Shown here: piece after piece, positions 27,401 to 36,509 of the stretch
How the letters are laid out: each line of letters begins with the position of its first letter
Position numbering within the stretch: position 1 is the first letter of the stretch
NCBI GenBank assembly: GCA_902492205.1
Contig: CABUKU010000008.1
Span: 62,001 to 126,000, forward strand
Direction of reading: 5' to 3'
DNA length: 64,000 bases
From: an uncultured Bacteroides sp.
GTDB lineage: Bacteria > Bacteroidota > Bacteroidia > Bacteroidales > Bacteroidaceae
Program-made: the position numbers and the translations under genes
The notes under the pieces: model-generated
Databases searched by the model: none
The model's input: only the letters and a program-made list of their open reading frames with translations
What the model was told of the DNA's origin: nothing

Positions 27401-27506
27401 TTATAACCTGACTTTGGGCAAATCCAATTTGCGCTATTGCAATGAATAAGAGCAAAAATACTGCTCTAAAATTCAATTCTTTGTGTTCTTCTGTCATAGC
27501 ATTCAT
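24408..27506 (-). CDS. SusC/RagA family TonB-dependent glycan transporter
   Basis: This 1032-residue outer-membrane beta-barrel has a signal peptide ending IGFAQ, a carboxypeptidase-D-like domain (residues about 35-110, GKVTSAGEGVIGATVQVKG), a TonB-box-like EEVVVVGYG and a plug domain (LTGAITRVSTANN to VVVISTKKGKEG). The barrel ends in aromatic FTFGVNFTL. With SusD it imports oligosaccharides using TonB energy. It is the central gene of the locus between the candidate lyase and susD. There is no N-terminal extension for anti-sigma signalling, in keeping with HTCS control. Confidence 0.95.
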   Translation of the reverse strand: MNAMTEEHKELNFRAVFLLLFIAIAQIGFAQSQVITGKVTSAGEGVIGATVQVKGSTVGVITDMDGNYSLTVPKQPAVLVFSYIGYQTQEVDTKGKSRIDVEMKEDVAQLEEVVVVGYGTLKKKDLTGAITRVSTANNTNAVTDVSDLLRGTVAGFSSTFGTSAKGGGTMLIRGEKSINASNAPLIVLDGVIFNGELADINPNDIESVDILKDGSSAAVYGSRAASGVVVISTKKGKEGKPVINFDAKMGVSNLTCNQRPFNGQEYTIMRRDEKIRNNPSRPAGYFHNPNELPEGVDLSTWLGYTGAGTDANPTEIWLNRLAFSTTEIDNYLAGRETDWYDESFQNALRQDYNVSISGKTDKVSYYWSLGGVFNDGIVVGDKYRTIRSRLNLTADVTKWLQVGLQAHYATRDESVDEVDWAEGIQASPWGSKYEEDGSLKFYPNDDNMSTNPFASYQERDRFNVTQTFNATLTAKVTLPFGFVYEMNYSDYNDWNKNHYFDSSTSIAGEKTKGKAVRRNKSSHSWMFDNILRWNKTFNDIHRVDLTLLFNLEKNQFWSDNATNSNIVPSEVLGWHGIGKGTNPTVSSDDTVDTGNAMMARVNYGLMDKYLFTASFRRDGYSAFGSSNPYANFPAFAFGWRLSEEKFMKKIDWVDNLKLRLSWGINGNRSIGRYAALANLDDEKYLHNGSTVIGIYTSTLANKELKWEKTEAYNVGIDFSILKDRLSGSIEAYYMSTKDLLLDRSLPDITGFSSVTSNLGEVRNKGFEISLNSVNIDKKNFRWSSSLVASLNRNEIAHLYGEMVDVLDKEGNVIGQREDDDIQNGWYIGHALDEIYDYKILGVWQENEKEEAAKYGKEPGDFKIWDVNEDGEYLPEDDKVFQGYKRPRFSFGVGNNFELFKCIDFYFFIRSDLGHKSSNSHYAHATDYYYDRVNAYKYDYWTPDNPTNEYARLCSNTKSPSFNVYKNRSYVRLQEVSLTYRIPKNALSKFGISNARVYMNVSNPFVITGWNFWDPESLSPAPRTFTFGVNFTL

Positions 27507-27595
27507 TTGTTTTTATTCAGATAATTCTTTGTTGAGTTAATAACTTTTGTCTTTATAATAGGTACCGGTAATTATTATCCTCCTTTCTTTACATA

Positions 27596-29569
27596 TCAAT
27601 ATTTTCCATTTGTCACCCTATACTCCGCTTCCTTCCCCGGCACATCAAAATAGGCAGCTTCCGCATAACCGTTTCTGCTGTACAGGGCAATTCCGCTTCG
27701 TCTCATTACACTCTTTCGGGGAGAAAGAGCTTCAAATGTTGTTTCTCCGTCGCGCAGAGAAAGATTCACTTTATTGCTTATCATATTCACACGTGTCATT
27801 TCTTCACCGTCATCTACCAACATCGGATAATATACACGCATGGATTGTGCTTCTCCTTGCAAGTTATCTTTCACAGTCACACCCTTTTCATCAATAGTGA
27901 ACTGTTGAGTTATCCGGGATACTCCGTTGAAATTGCCGATATAAGCTATCTCAAATCTCACTCTTTTAGGAGTCTGTTCTTTTATAGTGACTTTGATTTC
28001 AGGCAACGGTGTATCCGTGTATGCCGAATAGAGTTCCGTATTGGGATAACTGATATTAGTATATTCCGCCATACGATGTTCCTTTCCTTCTTTATCGAAC
28101 CAAGCCGGACCTACCGATAACAGTTCTCCTCCCAAATCCTGTTTCTTCTTATTGTCCCACTTATGCGGAACTGCATCCGAAGGTCCCAGTTGAGGATTAC
28201 TGCCCTTCAAGTGAATACGAATCAATCCCGTAGCATTATATCTCGGATCTCCGCTGAGTTCATATTCAATGTAATTACCTCCTGCATTAGCAAAGAGCTT
28301 ATGGAACACATCTTGCATAGGGATAACATATCCTCCCACATCGGCAGGTGAAGGCAGTTCCTTTATGGAGTTGTCGGCATAGAGGTAGGCAACAGACATC
28401 AACCAGCAGGCAAGCAAGTTATATTGCGATTGTGCCGAGTAGCTCTCGTAACCGTGCATCACCTCTATCGGGAAGCGGTTCTTAACGATGAAGCCTGAGC
28501 CGTCTCCACGTTTCCAGCGGGCAATGCTTTTCAATGACAGGTGAGCCGCACGCTTAAATGCTCCCGCTTCTTTCATTTTCCCCTGAGCCGCATACTGGGA
28601 TGCATAGATTTCATACGTAACCGCTGCGGCTGCTTCATTCCAGATATGCTGTGCGCTCCGTCCGCCTGTGGGGACTTCCCCGTAAGGCGACTGCATAAGC
28701 AGTGAAGTCCATGCCCCGTCGAGCAACTTCTGAGAATAGAAATCTTTGCAAGCTCCGTTATATCCTTCAACGAGAATGGAAGCCATAAACTGACGTGTAA
28801 ACTCGTCATACACCATTGGCGGATTGGTTTTGTTGTCAATGTACAGTCCGTTGGCAGACATGTATTGCTTTTGATGCTCAAAATGCATTTCAAGAAAGTC
28901 CTTATCCCTGGCAATGTTCTCTTTCATACGGATATACTCTCCCGCCAAAGCCACTACGTTATGATTATAACAGAACTTCTTTCTCCGCAGGTTATCTTTA
29001 TACAGCAGATAAGGATCGACTTCGGCTATCTTCTCTTTCCACACGGTCATCTGTGCTTCCGATACATATCCTTGGTATAAATCGAGCGACATCATAATGG
29101 GTTGGATAAAGAACTCTCCATGATGATGGGCACAACGGTTTTCATTCATTTCGGCAATGGAGCAATCCAATGCTTTGATACCGCTTTTAAGGAGTACGGC
29201 GTCTTTTACAAAACCCGTTTTATTAAGCAAACCCACCGAAAGGGCATAACACGGAGTGGAGTATTGCCATTCTATTTTATAAACAGGATCGATTATAGCT
29301 CCCGTTTCCTTGTTCTGATAAGGATAGAAAGCTCTGACCTGCCGCTCTATCTGAACCAGATATTCCCTGTTATCAAACCCTGTAGCAGTGAAGCCGGCAC
29401 ATCTGGTTTGATTCTTCAAAAAGCTTGCTATCCTGTCGCCATAAGGATGGTTTGCATGGATAGCTTCAACCTGAGCAGGCAGGATGTTTGCTGCTTCCCG
29501 CAAGGATGAAGCTGCAAACAAACTGCTCTGAATCAGTAAACCACCTAACAAAATAAACAGTGTTTTCAT
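27596..29569 (-). CDS. Large secreted enzyme of the utilization locus, candidate polysaccharide lyase
   Basis: This 657-residue exported protein starts at the fifth codon of the open frame (MKTLFILLGGLL) with a signal peptide ending LFAA. The first 390 residues look like a helical toroid (RRKKFCYNHNVVALAGEYI with candidate His, YESYSAQSQYNLL). The rest is rich in beta strands, including GGELLSVGPAWFDKEGKEH and VTVKDNL. A toroid plus beta-sandwich is typical of heparinase II/III-like and PL8/PL33-like lyases. I think a lyase is most likely, given the adjacent unsaturated-uronyl hydrolase, but I cannot name the family from motifs alone. Confidence 0.62.
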   Translation of the reverse strand: MKTLFILLGGLLIQSSLFAASSLREAANILPAQVEAIHANHPYGDRIASFLKNQTRCAGFTATGFDNREYLVQIERQVRAFYPYQNKETGAIIDPVYKIEWQYSTPCYALSVGLLNKTGFVKDAVLLKSGIKALDCSIAEMNENRCAHHHGEFFIQPIMMSLDLYQGYVSEAQMTVWKEKIAEVDPYLLYKDNLRRKKFCYNHNVVALAGEYIRMKENIARDKDFLEMHFEHQKQYMSANGLYIDNKTNPPMVYDEFTRQFMASILVEGYNGACKDFYSQKLLDGAWTSLLMQSPYGEVPTGGRSAQHIWNEAAAAVTYEIYASQYAAQGKMKEAGAFKRAAHLSLKSIARWKRGDGSGFIVKNRFPIEVMHGYESYSAQSQYNLLACWLMSVAYLYADNSIKELPSPADVGGYVIPMQDVFHKLFANAGGNYIEYELSGDPRYNATGLIRIHLKGSNPQLGPSDAVPHKWDNKKKQDLGGELLSVGPAWFDKEGKEHRMAEYTNISYPNTELYSAYTDTPLPEIKVTIKEQTPKRVRFEIAYIGNFNGVSRITQQFTIDEKGVTVKDNLQGEAQSMRVYYPMLVDDGEEMTRVNMISNKVNLSLRDGETTFEALSPRKSVMRRSGIALYSRNGYAEAAYFDVPGKEAEYRVTNGKY

Positions 29570-29805
29570 AGTAACATACATAACTTTGGTTATACTTAGT
29601 CTTTTTACCCTATATACCTAAACCTATTCGTCCCTATGGTTAAGGTCATTTGTCCCGTCATTTTCTTTATAAGCAGTAGACCTTTTACCAGCATAGTGTA
29701 GGCTTTATATCATTTAGGTCTACTCATTTCTTAAATATACTGTACGGAGTATGCAGAAAACGTTAGGACAAACAACCTTAACTATCCATATCTATTACCT
29801 TAACT
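29570..29805. promoter_or_regulatory. Intergenic region with two 22-bp-spaced direct repeats
   Basis: Between the candidate lyase and the second DUF2264 gene lie ATTCGTCCC and ATTTGTCCC (29626 and 29648, spaced 22) and two copies of ACCTTAAC (29775 and 29797, spaced 22). A GTTAAGGT on the plus strand is present near 29639. Spacing of about two helical turns is typical for AraC-type operators, so the region may be an extra control site inside the locus. No clear -7 box was found. Confidence 0.45.
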
Positions 29806-31047
29806 TTACTGTTTTATCGCCTTATCCAAACGGACATCCGGGCATCCGCTCCATATCCTCTTGCCTGTCCACTCCGCATAAGGAGCTGTCCAGAACTTAC
29901 TGTTTACGGGAAGTCCCAATGCAACAAATACCGAAGTGCACAAGTAAAGGCTTCCTGTAGATATATATCTTTCGGCAATGGCAGGCTGATGTCCGCAGAA
30001 ACCCAAGGTGAGCCAACCTTTAGAGTCAAAATTGCCGGAGACACTCATATGTTTCTTTATCACAGCCGTCAAACCGCAACGTGCCTGAGCTTCTGTTACA
30101 CTTGCCGGAAGATAGCCCAGAAGTGCAGCCTGCGAAAGCACCTGAAACGTACCAAAGCGGTAAGCAATGGAACGACCAACCACGGGATAGGAACCATCCG
30201 GTGAGATGAAACGCTCCTGCTGTTCTGCATACCGGGTGAAACGTACCTTTTCGAGATTGAAAAGTTCATCTTCACCTTTCTTGTGTTTGTGCATGACGGT
30301 CAATACATCGAGCAGCATGGGGTGGATAACATAGCTGTTATAATAATCCATATGTAGGCTTGGTCCGTCTCCATACCAAGCATCCCCTTTATACCATTCC
30401 TTGAATCGTTTCAGTGCGTATTCCACGGGAGCAGGATTCCACTCACCGGTAAATTCGAGAACAGCAGCCTCAACCGTAGCCGAGAATAATAACCAATTGC
30501 TTTCAATGGGCTTTATCTTTCTGATGTCCTGCAAAGCATTCAACACATCCTGCTTGGTTTTCGGAGAAAGATTTCCCCAAACCTGTTTCGGTGCACGAAG
30601 TAATCCCTGACAGAAGAAAGCTGCATCAACCAAAGGCTGGCGTGTCTTTACGAAATTAAGATAGTCGGGCGATGCGGAATCAAAGCCGTGAGCTATGGAT
30701 TTCACCATCAGGTCTATATACTTTGCCCTTAGCTTTCCCTCCGGGGAGCTATCGGGACCGAGTTCCAACCACGGGGCGATTCCGGTGAGAAGTCTGCCCA
30801 ATGCTTCCAAATGGGTGGTTTTGGTGTTCGGAGGATCCGTGACACCCGACACGGTTTCCACAGGCATCGCTTTCTTTAAATTACCCTCACTCATGTTTAC
30901 CAATACAGGATCGGCTATTTTCGTGAGTACACTCACCCAATATTCCCTGTCTTGCTGCCCGGTTGTTTGCTGAGCCGTCGCCATGTTTGCTTGATAGAGT
31001 ATCACCATCAAAGCAATGCATATCTTACAGATTACGTTTTTCATCAT
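29806..31047 (-). CDS. DUF2264 protein, second paralogue of the utilization locus
   Basis: This 413-residue exported protein has a signal peptide (ICIALMVILYQANMATAQ). The DUF2264 block covers nearly all of the rest: DREYWVSVLTKIADPVL, APWLELGPD, then NWLLFSATVEAAVLEF and WYGDGPSLHMDYYNSYVIHP. It is a tandem paralogue of the next gene upstream (31068), sharing these motifs. I recall DUF2264 being linked to glycoside hydrolase family 154 (beta-glucuronidase activity), but I cannot verify this. The context (SusC/D, uronyl hydrolase) fits glycan breakdown. The start could be codon 1 or 2. Confidence 0.8.
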   Translation of the reverse strand: MMKNVICKICIALMVILYQANMATAQQTTGQQDREYWVSVLTKIADPVLVNMSEGNLKKAMPVETVSGVTDPPNTKTTHLEALGRLLTGIAPWLELGPDSSPEGKLRAKYIDLMVKSIAHGFDSASPDYLNFVKTRQPLVDAAFFCQGLLRAPKQVWGNLSPKTKQDVLNALQDIRKIKPIESNWLLFSATVEAAVLEFTGEWNPAPVEYALKRFKEWYKGDAWYGDGPSLHMDYYNSYVIHPMLLDVLTVMHKHKKGEDELFNLEKVRFTRYAEQQERFISPDGSYPVVGRSIAYRFGTFQVLSQAALLGYLPASVTEAQARCGLTAVIKKHMSVSGNFDSKGWLTLGFCGHQPAIAERYISTGSLYLCTSVFVALGLPVNSKFWTAPYAEWTGKRIWSGCPDVRLDKAIKQ

Positions 31048-31067
31048 GTTTTCTCGTATTTCGTCTT

Positions 31068-32297
31068 TTATTCTTTAATAAATTTATCTATCGGAAATGC
31101 TTCGCCTGAGAAAGCTTTCTTGCTCGTCCAGTTTTCGGGAGCGGCTGTCCAGAATTCATCAGTTGCAGGCAAACCAAGGGAAACAAAGCCCAAACTGCAC
31201 AAATACACACAGGGAGTAGACAGGTAAACGTCCCCCAACTCCGGCTGATTGCCACATACACCGATAGTGAGCCAACCTTTATCATCGAATGTTCCGGACT
31301 GTTCAAACAATCGCTTCATTACGGCAGTCAGTGCACAACGAACCTGTGCCGGTTTGATGGTTCCGGGAAGTTGTTTCATCAAAGCCGTGCGTGCCAAGAC
31401 CTGAAAAGCTGCGAAACGGTAAGTTACCGAGCGTCCTATGACGGGATAAGTGCCGTCCGGTGCAATCATCCGTTCCTGTATTTCGGCATAACGCTTGAAG
31501 CGGGTTATTTCCTTATCATATAGCTCTTGATATTCGGGCTTATACTTTTTCGTCACTTCGAGCACTTGAAGCAACAAAGGATGAATTACATAGCTGTTGT
31601 AATAATCCAAGTGGAACACTGCTCCGTCGCCATAAATACCATCGCCTTTATACCACTCTGCATGAGAGTCTAAAGCGTGTTTCACTACATCGAAGTTCCA
31701 TTCACCGGAGAATTCTTTCAGTCCGCACTCAACCATTGCCGAGAAAAGTAACCAGTTATTGTTTCCCGGCTTCATGGTACGAGTAGATTTCCACTGTTCT
31801 ATCAGTCTTTCACGGGTAACTTTATTGAGATTTCCCCAAAGCTGCACCTGTGCTTTCATCAAACCTTGTATAAGGAACGCGCTGTTGACAAGGATTTGAC
31901 GGGTAGCCGTACTGTTGAAATAATCATTTGAAACAGGATTTACAGAATTTGCCAACGCTTTGCAAGACATCTTGATATACTTTGCACGCAGTTGGCCTTC
32001 GGGAGTCTCATCAGGACCAAGCTCCAACCACGGCGCCAAGCCGGCAAAGGTTCTTCCCACCGATTCCATGTGTGTAACAAATTCACGGGAACTTGCTTTG
32101 GCAGATGAAGAGCGTCCTACGGGAATGCTCGCTTTGAGTTTGTCCTCACTAAGATTACGAATAACAGGATCTGCTATTTTAATTAATGTATTTACCCAAT
32201 ACTCCCGGTCGGCTACCGGAGTTGAATTCTCATGTGCCTTCATCTTTGGGAAAGCAGCAAAAGCTAAAACAAATAATATGATAATTGCGTTTTTCAT
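31068..32297 (-). CDS. DUF2264 protein, first gene of the utilization operon
   Basis: This 409-residue exported protein has a signal peptide ending PKMKA and shares the DUF2264 motifs with its neighbour: DREYWVNTLIKIADPVI, APWLELGPD, NWLLFSAMVECGLKEF and DGAVFHLDYYNSYVIHP. It is the first gene after a TATCTTTG box (32320-32327) and starts an operon reading through to the GH88/105 gene. A gap of only 20 bases separates it from its paralogue. Duplicated DUF2264 enzymes may act on different linkages of one glycan, which is inferred. Confidence 0.82.
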   Translation of the reverse strand: MKNAIIILFVLAFAAFPKMKAHENSTPVADREYWVNTLIKIADPVIRNLSEDKLKASIPVGRSSSAKASSREFVTHMESVGRTFAGLAPWLELGPDETPEGQLRAKYIKMSCKALANSVNPVSNDYFNSTATRQILVNSAFLIQGLMKAQVQLWGNLNKVTRERLIEQWKSTRTMKPGNNNWLLFSAMVECGLKEFSGEWNFDVVKHALDSHAEWYKGDGIYGDGAVFHLDYYNSYVIHPLLLQVLEVTKKYKPEYQELYDKEITRFKRYAEIQERMIAPDGTYPVIGRSVTYRFAAFQVLARTALMKQLPGTIKPAQVRCALTAVMKRLFEQSGTFDDKGWLTIGVCGNQPELGDVYLSTPCVYLCSLGFVSLGLPATDEFWTAAPENWTSKKAFSGEAFPIDKFIKE

Positions 32298-32319
32298 AAA
32301 TATGAATATTTGACGAAAG

Positions 32320-32327
32320 CAAAGATA
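32320..32327 (-). promoter_or_regulatory. -7 box of the utilization operon
   Basis: TATCTTTG on the minus strand, 23 bases before the first DUF2264 ATG. The direct repeats at 32405-32444 lie about 80 bases upstream. Confidence 0.55.
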
Positions 32328-32404
32328 GAGGATAGACCGTTAAAGGAATAACCCACAGATTCAGACTTATGTTAAATTCATACAAAGACGGCAGATAAAG
32401 ACAA

Positions 32405-32444
32405 TCGTACAATATCACTATTGTTCGTACAATATCATTATCGT
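32405..32444 (+). promoter_or_regulatory. Tandem 20-bp repeats, candidate HTCS operator
   Basis: Two adjacent 20-bp units (TCGTACAATATCA, then a variable tail TAT-GT) match in 18 of 20 bases. They lie between the divergent operon and HTCS gene and end about 30 bases before the predicted HTCS transcription start. AraC-type output domains bind direct repeats of this size, so this is a good candidate for auto- and operon control. Confidence 0.6.
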
Positions 32445-32462
32445 TTCAACTTAAAAAGTTTA

Positions 32463-32470
32463 TATATTTG
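32463..32470 (+). promoter_or_regulatory. -7 box of the HTCS gene
   Basis: TATATTTG lies 19 bases before the ATG at 32490, so an upstream frame open from 32421 would not be on the transcript. The mRNA leader is predicted to be about 14 nt. Confidence 0.6.
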
Positions 32471-32489
32471 TTTGCAACAAATTACAGAT

Positions 32490-35400
32490 ATGAAAAAAAG
32501 CCTTATCCTCTTTATCTTATTCTCTGTGCTCACTTCAATTTCCTCCACAAGGGCACAAAGCAACATTAGAATACATTCCTCACACTTGCAGACAAATGAA
32601 GGAATGCATCAAACCACCGTTTACTCCATTTACCAAGACGAATTCGGCATCATGTGGTTCGGAACGAAGAACGGTTTGATAAAATATGACGGCAACAAAA
32701 CGGAATACATAGACAAACTGTATCAGGATGTGCCCACTGCCGAGAGTCTCATCCGGAGAATATGCGGCGACAAAAAAGGAAAAATATATCTGGATACCCG
32801 TTCGGGAGTTATCCAACTGGATATACGTTCCAACAAATTTACCCACATTATACCTTATACCAATACCATTAACTACGGTAATTCCAAATTATGGGTAGGA
32901 ATTAAGAATACCGTTTACCAGTGGGACAACAATCAGTTGGTTAAATATTACAGTCTGCCCGATTCCACTTCCGTTATCGACTATATCATAGAAACCCCGC
33001 AGCAGGACATATGCATCGGGACCAAAGATAACGGAGTGTTCCTTATTGAAAAGGATATGACTATCAGAAACATTCTTCCCCACACAAAGCAAATACGTCA
33101 ACTATTGCTCGACTCGGAGCAAAACATATGGATTGCCACACGCCGAAATGGTTTGTTTAAGCTGGGTAAGTGTAATCAGATAGAAAATTATTTGCATGAT
33201 CCAAGTAATCCTGAGAGTATTTCAAGCAATATTATCCGGGCTATCTGTGAAGACAATTCGGGCAATTTGTGGATTGCCACTTTCAACGGACTGAACAAAT
33301 ATCAAAGAAACGATGACAGGTTCATTCACTACGAGTATCTGAGTGATAACCTTTATACCCCCAACGATGGTTCCATTTACTGCCTGGCAAAAGATGAACA
33401 AGGTACCATTTGGAGCGGTTCTTTCATAGGAGGAATCAACTTCTTCAACCCGGAGTATGAAACATTCACTTATCACTTCCCACTTGAACAACATATCAAT
33501 TCGAATGAGAACCTGCTGTTTGGCAAAACAACCGAAGATAAGGAAGGTAACTTATGGATTTGTGCCGAGCGGGGAGGTATATACCAATTCAACAGCCAAA
33601 GCAGGAAACTCGTTCCTTTCTCCATAAAAGGAGAAACCTACAATGCACAAACTTTATATCTCGACAACTCAAACAATACTCTATGGGTGGGCACACTACT
33701 CGAAGGATTAAAGGAATTGAACCTGAATACCAAGTCTGTACGTACTTACAAGGACGAAACTCTCATCAATGACAATATCCGTAAAATCATACCTTATAAG
33801 GATAAACTCATTTTAGCTACCCATAGCGGTGTCGGGGTGTTCGACAAAAGTAAAGGAAGTTGTGAGCACCTGTCTCCCGCAAATGAATACCGATTGGATG
33901 AGAAAGCCATAACAAACCTTATGCTCGACAGGAAAGAAAGGCTTTGGATTTCTACCAGCAACGAACTATTCAGATATAACTTACCGGAGAAGCAGATGGA
34001 AAAAATCAATCTGTGTGAAGGTTCAAACTACTCCGTCAATAAAATATATGAAAGCAACAATGGTAACATCTGGATAGGAACAGCAAGACAAGGATTGTAT
34101 CTCAACCCCAAAGGAGAGAACGGATTTACACACATAGACAAAGAGAAAGGGTTGAACAGTAACTTCATTGTAGATATTGCAGAGAATAGTAAAGGGGACA
34201 TCCTGGTTGCCACAGGTAACGGGTTGAGTTGCATAAAGGCAAACAGCCAAGAGATTATCAATGTCAATAAAAATAAGTTTATCCCCACTTTCAATATCAC
34301 AGATTACAGCTTGTATATCTCTAAAAAGAATCATGTATTTCTTGGAGGGCAGAACATTCTTTGTGAATTCCCGTTCGAAAAGTTGTTTATAGAACCACAG
34401 GATTACCGGGTGAACTTATCCAACCTGATAGTGAATGGCGAGAAGGTGGAAGTGAATGATGCAAGCAAAATATTGAATGAATCTTTGTTGCTTTGCGATA
34501 AGATAAAGCTATCCCACAATGCCAACTCTTTCTCTATCGAGGTATTCACCAACAATTATGCCAATGAACTGAAATGCGGCATCCGCTACAAGTTGGAAGG
34601 ACTGGACAAGGATTGGAAGCGTGCTAACAGTTTGAACGAAATAACTTACACAAACCTGTCGTCCGGTAACTATATCCTTCGTATTCAAGGTGAGTCAAAG
34701 CTCCCGTCGGGCGAATATCCCGAAAGGATTTTAGAGATAGAAGTGCAGGCTCCTTTCTATCAGACCAGCATCGCGTACATTATATATATACTGGTCGGCT
34801 TCTTCATTTTATATGAAATCTACCAGATACTAATGCTGCGTTCTTCATTAAAACTGGAAAAGGAACAGAAGAAACAGATTGAAGAACTGAATCAAACCAA
34901 ACTGCGTTTCTTCACCAATATATCACATGAATTTAAAACCCCTCTTACTTTAATATTCAGTCAGGTAGAGATTATGCTCCAATCCAGAAGCCTGTCACCC
35001 AAGCTATACAATCGCCTGTTAAGTATTTGGCGCAATGCCACCCGCATGAATAAACTGATTGCCGAACTTATGGACTTCAGGAAACAGGAACAAGGTTTTC
35101 TAAAATTACATGTGAGCTATAACAACATTGTTAATCTGGTTAATGAAATCAGCCTGTCATTCAAGGAATATGCAGACACCCGCAAGATCAGCCTGAAAGT
35201 GGAAACAAACGATGAAGATGTGTCTTTCTATTATGACTCGCGCCAGATGGAGAAAGTATTGTTCAATCTGCTTTCCAATGCATTCAAGTTTACTCCCGAT
35301 AACGGTAATATCACCATAGAAATCAATAAGAATGCAGATAAAGTCCAAATCAAAGTGATTGATACGGGTATCGGAATCAGTTCTAAAGAAATAAACAAGA

Positions 35401-36488
35401 TATTCGACCGTTTCTATCAGAGTGAGGACACTAACTACAGCAACAAATACGGTACAGGCATAGGACTTGCTTTTGCCAGAAACATTGTGGAAGCACATAA
35501 AGGAACGATACAAGTAAAAAGCAAGAAAGGAGAAGGAAGTTGTTTCATCATTGAAATGCCCCTAAACATAGAATATCCTACCGATCAGATACAATCGGAT
35601 GCGGATGTTGTTCTAAACGATTTTGACCGGCTGGAAGACCACTCGGAAAACAATGTTCCCGATGAGAAATTCTTCGACGAACTGATTAAGCAACAAGAGG
35701 AAGCAAACACAAGAAACTCCAAGATTCTCATTGTAGAAGACAATGAAGAAGTAAGGAACTTACTTATTTCCATCTTCGAACCTATCTACATTGTGGAAAC
35801 GGCCGTTAATGGTGCCGAAGGATATGAAAAGACGCTCGATATAAAACCGGATATTGTGTTGAGTGATGTGGTAATGCCCGAAATGTCGGGCACGGAACTT
35901 TGCCGGAAGATTAAAACCAACATAGAAACGTCTCATATTCCAATTATACTATTAACCTCGCAAACTGCATCCGAATATATTATTGAAGGGTTGAAAATAG
36001 GTGCAGATGACTACATAACAAAACCTTTCAGCATTAAGCATCTTATTATCCGTTGCAATAATCTGGTCAACTCAAGAAAGATGTTGCAAGCAAAGTTTGC
36101 CAGGGAAATCAACACCTCGGTTGAGATGATTGCCACCAGTTCATTGGATCAAAGCCTAATAGAAGACTCTATCCGCATCATCAACGAAAACCTCGATAAT
36201 CCGATGTTTAACATAGATTTCCTTGCACAACAGGTGGGAATGGGAAGAACCAAATTCTTCTCAAAGATTAAAGGAATCACAGGGTTGACTCCAAACGAAT
36301 TTGTTATTAACACAAAACTGAAAGCAGCCATAAAGATACTCAGGGAAGACAATAACATATCTATCAATGAACTCGCGTTCCAACTCGGATTCAGTTCTAC
36401 GAGCTATTTCATCAAACTATTTAAAGAATTGGTTGGAATGACTCCCACTCAATACAAGCAAAGTCTGACAAAAGATAAGAACGAATAG
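32490..36488 (+). CDS. Hybrid two-component system regulator (HTCS)
   Basis: This 1332-residue one-protein signalling system combines a periplasmic sensor of Reg_prop beta-propeller repeats (GIMWFGTKNGLIKYDG, NLWIATFNGLNKYQ, RLWISTSNELF) and a Y_Y_Y domain, a membrane helix (about 757-783), a histidine kinase with H-box NISHEFKTPLTLI (about 810) and N-box NLLSNAFKFTPDNG (about 925), a receiver domain (ILIVEDNEEVRN, about 1076; candidate Asp in VLSDVVMPEM, about 1126) and an AraC-type helix-turn-helix (about 1230-1325). It senses oligosaccharides and activates the divergent utilization operon. The ATG at 32490 begins a normal signal peptide. Confidence 0.95.
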   Translation: MKKSLILFILFSVLTSISSTRAQSNIRIHSSHLQTNEGMHQTTVYSIYQDEFGIMWFGTKNGLIKYDGNKTEYIDKLYQDVPTAESLIRRICGDKKGKIYLDTRSGVIQLDIRSNKFTHIIPYTNTINYGNSKLWVGIKNTVYQWDNNQLVKYYSLPDSTSVIDYIIETPQQDICIGTKDNGVFLIEKDMTIRNILPHTKQIRQLLLDSEQNIWIATRRNGLFKLGKCNQIENYLHDPSNPESISSNIIRAICEDNSGNLWIATFNGLNKYQRNDDRFIHYEYLSDNLYTPNDGSIYCLAKDEQGTIWSGSFIGGINFFNPEYETFTYHFPLEQHINSNENLLFGKTTEDKEGNLWICAERGGIYQFNSQSRKLVPFSIKGETYNAQTLYLDNSNNTLWVGTLLEGLKELNLNTKSVRTYKDETLINDNIRKIIPYKDKLILATHSGVGVFDKSKGSCEHLSPANEYRLDEKAITNLMLDRKERLWISTSNELFRYNLPEKQMEKINLCEGSNYSVNKIYESNNGNIWIGTARQGLYLNPKGENGFTHIDKEKGLNSNFIVDIAENSKGDILVATGNGLSCIKANSQEIINVNKNKFIPTFNITDYSLYISKKNHVFLGGQNILCEFPFEKLFIEPQDYRVNLSNLIVNGEKVEVNDASKILNESLLLCDKIKLSHNANSFSIEVFTNNYANELKCGIRYKLEGLDKDWKRANSLNEITYTNLSSGNYILRIQGESKLPSGEYPERILEIEVQAPFYQTSIAYIIYILVGFFILYEIYQILMLRSSLKLEKEQKKQIEELNQTKLRFFTNISHEFKTPLTLIFSQVEIMLQSRSLSPKLYNRLLSIWRNATRMNKLIAELMDFRKQEQGFLKLHVSYNNIVNLVNEISLSFKEYADTRKISLKVETNDEDVSFYYDSRQMEKVLFNLLSNAFKFTPDNGNITIEINKNADKVQIKVIDTGIGISSKEINKIFDRFYQSEDTNYSNKYGTGIGLAFARNIVEAHKGTIQVKSKKGEGSCFIIEMPLNIEYPTDQIQSDADVVLNDFDRLEDHSENNVPDEKFFDELIKQQEEANTRNSKILIVEDNEEVRNLLISIFEPIYIVETAVNGAEGYEKTLDIKPDIVLSDVVMPEMSGTELCRKIKTNIETSHIPIILLTSQTASEYIIEGLKIGADDYITKPFSIKHLIIRCNNLVNSRKMLQAKFAREINTSVEMIATSSLDQSLIEDSIRIINENLDNPMFNIDFLAQQVGMGRTKFFSKIKGITGLTPNEFVINTKLKAAIKILREDNNISINELAFQLGFSSTSYFIKLFKELVGMTPTQYKQSLTKDKNE

Positions 36489-36509
36489 TAGTATTGGAAA
36501 GTATAGAAA

